From Anaerolineales bacterium UBA3940 (GTDB lineage: Bacteria; Chloroflexota; Anaerolineae; Aggregatilineales; UBA3940), in NCBI GenBank assembly GCA_002385675.1, contig DGDY01000066.1, positions 1 through 30,818 of the forward strand: a DNA stretch of 30,818 nucleotides, in the 5' to 3' direction. A program made the position numbers and the translations under genes. Below, piece by piece: positions 15,388 through 22,274 of the stretch. Each line of letters begins with the position of its first letter. Positions within the stretch are counted from its first letter, which is position 1. The notes beneath the pieces are model-generated. The model was not told the DNA's origin. It saw nothing but the letters and a program-made list of their open reading frames with translations, and did no database searches.

Positions 15388-17037
15388 ATGACCATGCCGG
15401 GTTTTTCTCGTACTTCATCCCTGAATCGTAAGCTGCTCATCCTCGTGATGCTGGCGGCTGCGCTGATGCTCGCCGGCTGTGGCGGGCGTGCCGACGCCGC
15501 TGCCGAGGCGACGCCTTCCGCTACCGACACCCCCTGGCCGACGCTCGCGCCGTTTATTCCCACGCCATCCCCCACACTGCGTGGCTCGAACAATGCGACC
15601 GGCGAGGCGGGGGAGGAAGCCACCGGCGAGCCTGTCGAGGGAACGCCAGAGCCCCCGACCCGGGCGACGACCGTGCAGGTTTCTTCCGGCCCGCAGCTTG
15701 TCGAGCAGTTCCGCACGACGGTTGCGCCGGGTACGACTGCCGTCTTCCCGCTGGAAGGCAAGATCGACCACCCGGTCCGCATCGAGGTCATCGTGCTGTC
15801 GGGCAACCTGGACCCGGTGATCGTCATTTACAATACGCAGGGCGACCGGCTGGCGCAGTCCAACACGGCTGGTCCCAACCAGCCGGAGGTCATCGGGCAG
15901 TTTGTCTTCCCGGTAGACGGCTACTATGAGTTGGGCATTACCGGCGGGGATGGCGAGGGCGAGGTCGGAGTGTCTGTCTACCGGCTCGATCCTGCCGACG
16001 TGGAGGGCGGTGGCACCTTCGAGGCCATCGACCAGACCCTGCACGGGGTGATCGACCATCCGTCTACCTACCACACGTTCCGCCTGCCGGTCCAGCGCGG
16101 GCAGCGCTTCGATCTCGGCGCGGAGGCGCTGACCGAGGGGCTTGACCTCCAGTACGAGCTTTACGACCCGACCGGCGCGCTGGTCGCCGCGCGAGACGAC
16201 AATGTGGACGCCGACCCCTGGCTGTGGAACTACATGCCGAACCAGTCCGGCGTATACACGCTTGTGCTGAGCAACTACGGCGAGACGACGGGCCAGTACC
16301 GGGTATCATATACTATCTCGCAGAGCGCCGGGGAAGCCGTGCTCGGCGCGCGGACGGAACTCGAACTGCAGGGATCGCCGCGCCGGAGCTCATGGCTGAC
16401 GTTCGAGGCAACCGCGCTCGATGCGGTGTCCGTCGAGGTGGAGCCGCTTGCCGAGGGCGTGGACGTAATGGTCGCGCTGTATGACTCGAACGGCAACAAG
16501 ATCGTAGAGGTAAACGAGGGCGGCGTTGGGGCGAAGGAAGTGATGTCGCTCGTGCAGTTCCCGTTTGACACCCGCTACCAGATCGAGTTTTCGACGAATG
16601 CCGAGGGTGGGCTAGTCGAGTACTACATCCGCTACTATAAGCAGGTCGAACTCGATGATGAGAAGACGGGCGGCTTCATTGCGCCGGGCAAGTTCGGCAA
16701 GTCAGGCGAGATTGAGGGGCCGGGCTCGGTGATCACCTACCTGTTTGACGCGGGAGCAGGCACACTCATTGGCATCGACGCCCATGCGACGGGCAGAGGC
16801 AACAACCTGGACCTGGGTTTTGACCTCTACGCGCCGGATGGCACCCGGCTAGTGCGGCGTGACGATGTCGTCGGCAAGAACCCGGTTCTCGACGGCATTG
16901 AACTGGCTCAGAGCGGGCGCTATGCGCTGACGCTGTGGAACTATGGGGGCACGACGGGCACGTTTGACGTGTTCGTGAACGACCTGGGCGCGCCCGCCAC
17001 ACCGCCCGGCCCGCCGCTCGACTTGGGCGGGGAGTAA
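15388..17037 (+). CDS. Lipoprotein with four PPC-like beta-sandwich repeats
   Basis: The 549-residue predicted lipoprotein has a lipobox LMLAGC (Cys31) and a Thr/Pro/Glu linker (about 35-95). Four repeats of about 95 residues then resemble bacterial pre-peptidase C-terminal (PPC) domains. Each has an early FxV/FRL strand, a central D-x-x-Y/V-xL-Y-x-x-x-G motif (VIVIYNTQGDRL, YELYDPTGALV, VALYDSNGNKI, FDLYAPDGTRL), and a late GxYxLxL strand (GVYTLVLSNYGETTGQY, GRYALTLWNYGGTTGTF). No catalytic domain is attached; PPC domains normally accompany secreted proteases, so here they may act as surface adhesion or binding modules. The start is ATG 15388 or 15394; neither has a strong ribosome-binding site. 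It lies between trmI and the AI-2E permease. Confidence 0.85.
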   Translation: MTMPGFSRTSSLNRKLLILVMLAAALMLAGCGGRADAAAEATPSATDTPWPTLAPFIPTPSPTLRGSNNATGEAGEEATGEPVEGTPEPPTRATTVQVSSGPQLVEQFRTTVAPGTTAVFPLEGKIDHPVRIEVIVLSGNLDPVIVIYNTQGDRLAQSNTAGPNQPEVIGQFVFPVDGYYELGITGGDGEGEVGVSVYRLDPADVEGGGTFEAIDQTLHGVIDHPSTYHTFRLPVQRGQRFDLGAEALTEGLDLQYELYDPTGALVAARDDNVDADPWLWNYMPNQSGVYTLVLSNYGETTGQYRVSYTISQSAGEAVLGARTELELQGSPRRSSWLTFEATALDAVSVEVEPLAEGVDVMVALYDSNGNKIVEVNEGGVGAKEVMSLVQFPFDTRYQIEFSTNAEGGLVEYYIRYYKQVELDDEKTGGFIAPGKFGKSGEIEGPGSVITYLFDAGAGTLIGIDAHATGRGNNLDLGFDLYAPDGTRLVRRDDVVGKNPVLDGIELAQSGRYALTLWNYGGTTGTFDVFVNDLGAPATPPGPPLDLGGE

Positions 17038-17110
17038 TGGCGGGCGGCTGGGTAGCCGGACACCCTCGTCGATGTTACTGCCACTGACTGCATGAGGGGG
17101 AATCAGAATT

Positions 17111-18217
17111 ATGCCGGATGGGAGTTCGGAGCGCGGCGGGCTGACGCCGCGCATGTGGTTGAGCGCCCTGCTGTTGGCGGTCGCTGCCTGGGTGCTGATT
17201 ACCTTTGGCGGGGTCATCGTCGATGCCCTGGCCCTGATCTTCGGGGCCTTCCTGCTCAGCCTCGCCATGCGCCCCGCCGCCGACTACCTGGCGCGCTGGA
17301 AGGTCCCCCGCTGGCTGACGGTCATCCTGATCTACCTCATCGTGCTGACACTGCTGGGCCTGATCGGCGGCATTACCGGGACGGCGGTCAACCGTCAGGT
17401 GACGGTACTGCTGAGGGATGCCCCCGCGCTTGTCGATGACGCCGCCCGCACGCTTGACAACCTGCTCGACGACATCCCCTGGCTGACCAACCTGTTCCCC
17501 TCGCTGGACCAGCTTGGTGATACGCTGCGGCAGGCGGTCCAGCAGATCGCTACGGCGCTGTTCAACGCGGCCACCGGGGCAGGCGCGTTCGTGCTGGAAC
17601 TGCTCGTGGTGGTGATCCTGTCGATCTTCTTCACCACCGACAAGAACATTGGCCGGAGCCTGCTCGTCAACTGGGTGCCGATAGCCTACCAGCCGCGCGT
17701 GACGGCAGTCGTCGTCAACTCGACGAAGCGGCTGTCTCGGTGGGTGGTTGCTCAGCTTGTGATCATGCTGTACACGGTGGTAGCCTATGGTGCCGGGCTG
17801 CTGATCCTCGGCGTGCCGTTTGCATTCCTCATCGCCCTGATCGGCGGGCTGCTGGAGATCGTGCCATTTATTGGCGGTGTCGTCGCGCTGACGCTCTCCA
17901 TTCTTGCTGCGCTGACCGTCAGCCCGATTACGGTGGTGTGGGTGGTGCTGCTGTACATCGTCGTTACGCAGATCCAGGCAAACGTCGTCCAGCCGCAGCT
18001 TTACGGGCAGGCGGTGGACATCCACCCGGCGCTCGTCGTGATCGCGTTGTTTATCGGCGGGCAGGTGGGCGGCATCTTCGGCGCGCTGTTTGCAGTGCCC
18101 ATCGCGGTCGTGATCACCACCTTTGCGCACGAGTTTCTCCGGGTGGAAGCCAACCTGCCCGACGAGGATAGCGGCGGCTCGGCTGAAGCACCTGAAACAC
18201 CCGAAGCCGCAGACTAA
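17111..18217 (+). CDS. AI-2E family transporter (PerM/YdiK-like)
   Basis: A 368-residue membrane protein of the AI-2 exporter/PerM family. Two N-terminal transmembrane helices (about 15-55) and one at about 70-92 are followed by a soluble helical loop (about 95-155). The C-terminal membrane block carries the family hallmarks: FFTTDKNIGRSLL, GVPFAFLIALIGGLLEIVPFIGG, QIQANVVQPQLYGQAVDIHPALVV and GGQVGGIFGALFAVPIA. The real substrate is uncertain: some relatives are Na+/H+ antiporters or act with other envelope systems, and AI-2 export should not be assumed. The ATG follows GAGGGGG. A bidirectional palindromic terminator lies 12 bp after the stop. Confidence 0.93.
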   Translation: MPDGSSERGGLTPRMWLSALLLAVAAWVLITFGGVIVDALALIFGAFLLSLAMRPAADYLARWKVPRWLTVILIYLIVLTLLGLIGGITGTAVNRQVTVLLRDAPALVDDAARTLDNLLDDIPWLTNLFPSLDQLGDTLRQAVQQIATALFNAATGAGAFVLELLVVVILSIFFTTDKNIGRSLLVNWVPIAYQPRVTAVVVNSTKRLSRWVVAQLVIMLYTVVAYGAGLLILGVPFAFLIALIGGLLEIVPFIGGVVALTLSILAALTVSPITVVWVVLLYIVVTQIQANVVQPQLYGQAVDIHPALVVIALFIGGQVGGIFGALFAVPIAVVITTFAHEFLRVEANLPDEDSGGSAEAPETPEAAD

Positions 18218-18229
18218 ACAGGCAGAAAT

Positions 18230-18263
18230 ACAAAACGAGCCGGGCATGCCCGGCTCGTTTTGT
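18230..18263. terminator. Bidirectional terminator, 34-bp perfect palindrome
   Basis: Bases 18230-18246 and 18247-18263 are exact reverse complements. The core is CGAGCCGGGCATGCCCGGCTC, flanked by AAAA on the left and TTTT on the right, giving a T run after the hairpin on both strands. It sits between the convergent AI-2E permease and rplY genes and should end both. Confidence 0.95.
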
Positions 18264-18291
18264 GTCTCTCGTGAAGGGGCCTGTGTGCGGC

Positions 18292-18948
18292 CTACTCCTC
18301 GACCTCTTCGTCCTCGCGCGCCTCGCGGATGACCTCGACTTCCGGCGACTCCTCGACGAGAAGTTCCTCTGCGACTTCCTCTTCCTCTTCGATGCGGGCG
18401 TACTCGAGCTTGACGAGCAGCTCGTCGGGATCGTTAATCACCGTGCAGCCGGCGGGCAGGGTAAGGTCGCCGATGGTGATCTGGTCGCCGATCTCCTTCA
18501 ACTCGCTGATATCCACGTCAATCGACGCAGGCAGGTCGGCGGGCAGCGCCTCGACCGTCAGCGCATTGAGAACGTGCAGCACCATGGCTGCACCCGAGTC
18601 CACCAGCTCGTTCTCACCGACGATCAGGACGGGCACCTCGGCGCGGATCGGGCGGTTCATCGACACCTGGTAGAAGTCCACATGCAGGATGTCACCGCCG
18701 AGCGGATTGCGCTGTACCTCGCGCGCGAGCGTCGGGATTTTCTTGCCATCAACGTGGATTTCGATAATCTGCGTGCCGCCGGCCTCCAGCAGCACCTGGC
18801 GCAGCTCGCGTGCATCGATGGTGAGATGGATCGGCTCGGTGTCCCGACCGTAGACAACTGCCGGGATAAGCCCCTGCCGGCGGAGCTGCTTCACCTGCTT
18901 ACCGATAACGGTGCGCTTCGTCGCGTCCAACGTAATAAATTCGGGCAT
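18292..18948 (-). CDS. rplY: 50S ribosomal protein L25/Ctc
   Basis: L25 binds 5S rRNA in the large subunit. The long form with the TL5/Ctc domain is seen: residues from MPEFITLDATKRTVIGKQVK, QGLIPAVVYG and LLEAGGTQIIEI form the N-terminal 5S-binding domain, NPLGGDILHVDFYQV is the family hallmark, and a second beta domain (PADLPASIDVDISELKEIGD) follows. The last about 35 residues are a strongly acidic Glu-rich tail. The ATG at 18948 gives 218 residues; the frame runs further upstream, but the family start and AGGAG/AAGGA upstream fix it here. Its promoter (19131-19159) implies a leader of about 175 bases. The pth gene, often linked to rplY, is not next to it. Confidence 0.95.
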   Translation of the reverse strand: MPEFITLDATKRTVIGKQVKQLRRQGLIPAVVYGRDTEPIHLTIDARELRQVLLEAGGTQIIEIHVDGKKIPTLAREVQRNPLGGDILHVDFYQVSMNRPIRAEVPVLIVGENELVDSGAAMVLHVLNALTVEALPADLPASIDVDISELKEIGDQITIGDLTLPAGCTVINDPDELLVKLEYARIEEEEEVAEELLVEESPEVEVIREAREDEEVEE

Positions 18949-19058
18949 GTCCTTGTATCTCCTGTTAACGCCATCCCCTGCTGCGGGTCCAACGCCCCCG
19001 CACTCCCCATTTCCATAAATACCTGGTGACGGCGGTGCGTTTTCAACTGAGCCACGAC

Positions 19059-19087
19059 AAACAAAACGGGCCTCTCCACCACGCCCG
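19059..19087 (-). terminator. Possible attenuator in the rplY leader
   Basis: On the minus strand CGGGC (19087-19083) can pair with GCCCG (19071-19067) over an 11-base loop, followed by TTTTGTTTG. A second CGGGC slightly upstream could pair with the same arm, so alternative folds are possible. The stem is only 5 bp, so this is a weak candidate for leader-based control of L25. Confidence 0.3.
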
Positions 19088-19130
19088 GCAGCCCGGCCAG
19101 GCATTGGGCGGGAGCGCCCCGCGTCGACGT

Positions 19131-19159
19131 ATTTTACCCGGGTGGTGTGCCAGCGTCAA
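19131..19159 (-). promoter_or_regulatory. rplY promoter
   Basis: On the minus strand TTGACG (19159-19154, 5/6) and TAAAAT (19136-19131, 5/6) are 17 bp apart. The predicted start is near 19124, about 175 bases before the rplY start codon. Confidence 0.8.
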
Positions 19160-19201
19160 CACGAAATGCGGCGAGGATGGGGGATGGCGCAGGGAATACG
19201 C

Positions 19202-19207
19202 TATACT
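19202..19207 (+). promoter_or_regulatory. Candidate -10 element of the permease operon
   Basis: TATACT (5/6) lies 43 bp before the ATG at 19250. No strong -35 box is seen at normal spacing. Confidence 0.45.
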
Positions 19208-19249
19208 CTGCGGCGGATATCAGCCTGCGAGCAACCGGATGAGGCTTGA

Positions 19250-20155
19250 ATGGTAGGCGAACTCGTCGTCGATTTTCTGACCCTGTTTTTAAGCATCTTC
19301 GCGCGGTCGATGCCGTTCCTGTTGCTGGGCGCGCTGATATCGGGCTTGATTAACGAGTTCGTGTCGTCCGGCGAGGTGCTGCGCGCCGTGCCGCGCGGGC
19401 GGCTGGGCGCGGCGCTTGCCGGGCTTGTGCTGGCGCTGGCCTTCCCGGTGACGGAGTGCGGCATCGTGCCGGTCGTGCGGCGGCTGTTCCGCAAGGGGTT
19501 GCCCGCTCCGGCGGGTGTCGGGCTGTTGCTGGCCGCGCCGGTGATCAACCCGCTCGTGCTGGCGCTGACCTTCTCCGCGTACGGCGGCGGGCGCGTACTG
19601 GCGCTGCGGGCGGGGCTTGGCGCGGCGATCGCGCTGGCGGCTGCGCTCGTGCTGACGTGGCGCGGCGGCCTGACGGATCTGCTCCACGCGGGGGCGCTGC
19701 CGCCGGTTCAGGGTGGCGCAGAGGCGACCCATACGGGGCAGCCGGTGAGCGTGCGTATGCAGAGCGCGCTCCGGGCAGCCGCCGACGATGTGTTCGACTT
19801 CGGCGGGTATATGGTGGCGGGCGCGCTGCTGGCGGCGCTGCTCCAGCTTGCCATTCCAACGAGCGTGTGGCTTGGTGCGGGGCAGGCCCCGGCAACGTCC
19901 GTGCTGGCTTTGCAGGGGCTGTCCTTTGTGCTGGCGGTGCCCTCGGCGGGCGATACGAGCCTGTCGTTGGCTTTCTCCGGCACGACGCCGCCCGGCTCGC
20001 TGCTGGCCTTCCTGCTGTTTGGCTCGATGGTTGACGTGAAGAGCCTGCTGATGCTGCGTCCCGTTTTTCGCGTGCGGGCGGCGGCGCTGCTCGTTGCGCT
20101 GCTGGCCGTGCTGACGTTCGCGGCGGGCGTGGCCCTGAATCTCGTCGGTGGGTAG
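19250..20155 (+). CDS. Permease of the YraQ/DUF318 (ArsP_1) family
   Basis: The 301-residue polytopic membrane protein belongs to the YraQ-type permease family. Hallmarks are FPVTECGIVPVVRRLFRKG around Cys70, LLLAAPVINPLVLALT (about 93-106), and in the second half LSFVLAVPSAGDTSLSLAF and FGSMVDVKSLLML. The two halves form the usual inverted pair of membrane bundles with a soluble loop at about 135-170. Related proteins include organoarsenical exporters and the partner of DUF1980 proteins; the substrate here is unknown. ATG 19250 follows GAGG. The next gene starts 6 bp downstream, so the two are almost certainly co-translated. Confidence 0.92.
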   Translation: MVGELVVDFLTLFLSIFARSMPFLLLGALISGLINEFVSSGEVLRAVPRGRLGAALAGLVLALAFPVTECGIVPVVRRLFRKGLPAPAGVGLLLAAPVINPLVLALTFSAYGGGRVLALRAGLGAAIALAAALVLTWRGGLTDLLHAGALPPVQGGAEATHTGQPVSVRMQSALRAAADDVFDFGGYMVAGALLAALLQLAIPTSVWLGAGQAPATSVLALQGLSFVLAVPSAGDTSLSLAFSGTTPPGSLLAFLLFGSMVDVKSLLMLRPVFRVRAAALLVALLAVLTFAAGVALNLVGG

Positions 20156-20161
20156 GGGCTG

Positions 20162-21481
20162 ATGATGCTGACTCGACGGGCTGCGGAGCGGCTCAAAGCC
20201 CTGGTGCTGGTACTGACGGCGGTCTTTTTCGCGTGGCAGCTTGCAAGCGGCGCGCTGTTCGAGCAGCTTGGCGGAGGCTTCGGATGGGCTGCCCTCCCGT
20301 CGATTGCGCTGCTCATCCTGATGGCAGGCTCCTACCGGCTGGGCGCAGGTGAGGAACCGCCGGAGCCTTCGCAGGAAGCGCAAGCGCCGGTCTGGCCGGT
20401 GCTGCTCATGGCGCTGCCGCTTCTGGCGAGCCTTGCTCTGCCTCTGCATGCGCATGGGGAGCATGGCACGAGCGCTTCGCTGCTGCTCGACGGCACGCTC
20501 GGAGGCGGGGCGCGCGTATCCGGCGTGCTGTATCTCGCGCCCGCGGACGCCGACGCACCGGGTCTGTGGCTGGCCCCGGCGGATGGCGGCGAGCCGCGCG
20601 AGGTCTTCTCCCCGGAGCGCGGCGTACTGGACTACGCGCCCGCGCCGGATGGCAGGCGTGTGGCGGCCACCGTGCCGGGGACGGAGGGCGGCGAGGACAT
20701 CTGGCTGGTGGACGTGCTCGGGCGCGTGTCGCAGCCGCTCACGGACTGTGCGCCCGATGCCTGCCGCAGCCCGGCGTGGTCTGCCGACGGCAGCCTGCTG
20801 GCATACGAGCGTGTCGAGCGCGGCGCGGAGACGGGCCGCATCTGGCTGCTCGACCTGCAGACGGGCGAAACCGCGCCGGTCTACGAGGACCCGCAGATCG
20901 CGGGAAGTGATCCGCAGTTCAGCCGTGAGGGGAGCCGCCTCGCGTTTGTCGACAGCAGCGCCGGTGCGATCCGCGTGGTGGACCTGGAGCAGGGCGGCGC
21001 AACGCTCGTCCCGACCCAACTACGCGAGGTGGGGTCGCTCTCGCCGGATGGCAGCGCCCTGGTGTATGCCGATATCCGCGCGGTGGGCCGCCAGTACTTC
21101 TCGCAGTTGTGGCTGGCGACGCTCGGCGAGGGGGGGGAGCTGCGCAGCCTGCTTGACGATCCGCAGGAGGAGATCGCGCCGGCGTGGTCGCCTGATGGCC
21201 GGTGGATCGTCTACGGCAGCCGGCGGCTCGACCGGGCCGAGGGGATGGCGATCCAGATGATGCTGTACGACGTTGAAACCGGCGAGGTGCAGCAGGTGAC
21301 GAGTGGCGATGAGTATAATCAGACTGTCTTCAGTTGGGATGCGTCGGGCAGCCGCGTGCTCGTGCAACGGTTCCGGCTCGACGAGATGGTCGCTGCGCCG
21401 GAGCTGTGGGTGTACGACCTGGCGACCGGCGAGATGACCCTGCTCGTCGAGAACGCCTTTGACGGGGCGTGGCTACCGTAG
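20162..21481 (+). CDS. Membrane-anchored TolB-like (PD40) beta-propeller, partner of the permease
   Basis: A 439-residue protein with three predicted transmembrane helices at about 11-30, 43-61 and 76-95, followed by about 320 residues of six PD40/TolB-type blades (SPAWSADGSLLAYE, DPQFSREGSRLAFVD, GSLSPDGSALVYAD, PAWSPDGRWIVYGSR). The positive N-terminus (MMLTRRAAERLK) predicts cytosolic start and an extracytoplasmic propeller. The helical part resembles the N-terminal membrane segment of DUF1980/TIGR03943 proteins (LKALVLVLTAVFFAWQLASG), which are encoded next to YraQ-type permeases. If so, the usual soluble domain is replaced by a propeller. That domain assignment is inference from pattern memory. 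The start may be ATG 20162 or 20165. Its stop is 38 bp before the thioredoxin start. Confidence 0.82.
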   Translation: MMLTRRAAERLKALVLVLTAVFFAWQLASGALFEQLGGGFGWAALPSIALLILMAGSYRLGAGEEPPEPSQEAQAPVWPVLLMALPLLASLALPLHAHGEHGTSASLLLDGTLGGGARVSGVLYLAPADADAPGLWLAPADGGEPREVFSPERGVLDYAPAPDGRRVAATVPGTEGGEDIWLVDVLGRVSQPLTDCAPDACRSPAWSADGSLLAYERVERGAETGRIWLLDLQTGETAPVYEDPQIAGSDPQFSREGSRLAFVDSSAGAIRVVDLEQGGATLVPTQLREVGSLSPDGSALVYADIRAVGRQYFSQLWLATLGEGGELRSLLDDPQEEIAPAWSPDGRWIVYGSRRLDRAEGMAIQMMLYDVETGEVQQVTSGDEYNQTVFSWDASGSRVLVQRFRLDEMVAAPELWVYDLATGEMTLLVENAFDGAWLP

Positions 21482-21503
21482 CCGCCCCGCTGGAGCGCAA
21501 CGT

Positions 21504-21513
21504 AAAGGAGGGG
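21504..21513 (+). promoter_or_regulatory. Strong Shine-Dalgarno site that fixes the thioredoxin start
   Basis: AAAGGAGGGG lies 6 bases before GTG 21520. A frame beginning at GTG 21469 would overlap the upstream gene and place this site inside the coding sequence, so the later start is preferred. Confidence 0.8.
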
Positions 21514-21519
21514 AAACCG

Positions 21520-22137
21520 GTGAGTTCTGATCCGCAGGGCGGTATGCCCAACAGCAAGCGCCGGGTGCTGCCGCTTGGCCTGCTGATGATCGTTGTGGCT
21601 GGGCTGTTCGTCGGTGTGGTCGCGGCGGCCCTGATCATTTTCGAGCCGTTCAGCCCGCAGCGCACCGCAGGCGGCAGGGTGCCGACCACCGTGCCGCAGG
21701 CGGTTATGGTCGGCGAGAGGGCCCCGGATTTCACCGCCGAAACGGCGAGCGGCGAAACGATCCGCCTGAGGGACCTGCGCGGGCGGCCCGTCGTCCTGAA
21801 CTTCTGGGCGACGTGGTGTGCGCCGTGCCGTGTGGAGATGCCCGCACTCCAGAGTGCGAGCCAGCGCTATGAAGAATCCGGCCTGACCATTCTGGCGATC
21901 AACGCGATGGAGCCGGTCGATCGCGTCAACGAGTTTATGGACGAGCTTGGGCTGACCTTCCCCGCTGTGCTTGACCCGGAGGGCGAGATCCTCGATCTAT
22001 ACGAGGTGCGGGTGTTCCCGACTACCATCGTCATCGACGCCGAGGGGCGCGTGCACGCCCGGCACTTTGGCCCGCTGACCGACGAGCAGATCGATGAGTA
22101 TATGAGCGCGGTCGCAGCCCCGCTTGAGGGCGGCTGA
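21520..22137 (+). CDS. Membrane-anchored TlpA/ResA-like thiol-disulfide oxidoreductase
   Basis: From GTG 21520 the protein has 205 residues. One transmembrane anchor (about 16-41, LPLGLLMIVVAGLFVGVVAAAL) places a thioredoxin fold outside the membrane. The fold starts at VGERAPDFTAETASG, has NFWATWCAPC with redox Cys100 and Cys103, and the cis-Pro loop VFPTTIVID. This set is typical of TlpA/ResA/CcmG-type reductants for apocytochrome c, copper sites or other extracytoplasmic thiols. Here it is the third gene of the permease-propeller operon, which suggests thiol chemistry linked to that membrane complex. No cytochrome c biogenesis gene is present in the window. Confidence 0.93.
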   Translation: MSSDPQGGMPNSKRRVLPLGLLMIVVAGLFVGVVAAALIIFEPFSPQRTAGGRVPTTVPQAVMVGERAPDFTAETASGETIRLRDLRGRPVVLNFWATWCAPCRVEMPALQSASQRYEESGLTILAINAMEPVDRVNEFMDELGLTFPAVLDPEGEILDLYEVRVFPTTIVIDAEGRVHARHFGPLTDEQIDEYMSAVAAPLEGG

Positions 22138-22207
22138 TCCGCCCCCGCGCACGCCGACTTCGCTCCCGACCCTGCTCATTGCTGTCGCAAACGCTGTGCG
22201 TTTCCAG

Positions 22208-22213
22208 TACAAT
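22208..22213 (+). promoter_or_regulatory. Candidate -10 element of the MerR-B12 regulator
   Basis: TACAAT (5/6) lies 61 bp before the ATG at 22275. A -35-like TCGCAA is at 17 bp spacing but matches poorly. Confidence 0.4.
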
Positions 22214-22274
22214 AGTCTGCACTCAGGACACACAGATATGTCACAGGCTAATTCAGAAGCCTGAAAGGGTGCGC

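Larger units (their letters stand above)
18949..19249. other. Divergent control region: rplY leader and permease promoter
   Basis: No gene is supported in these 301 bp. The minus strand carries the rplY promoter (19131-19159) and a long untranslated leader with a possible attenuator hairpin (19059-19087). The plus strand carries TATACT (19202-19207), a candidate -10 for the permease operon, and GAGG before its ATG. Confidence 0.65.

Noticed and set aside
19289..21019. A 576-codon open frame antisense to the permease and propeller genes
   Set aside because: Its composition (Arg/Gln/His-rich) is that of an antisense shadow, and both sense genes are well supported.
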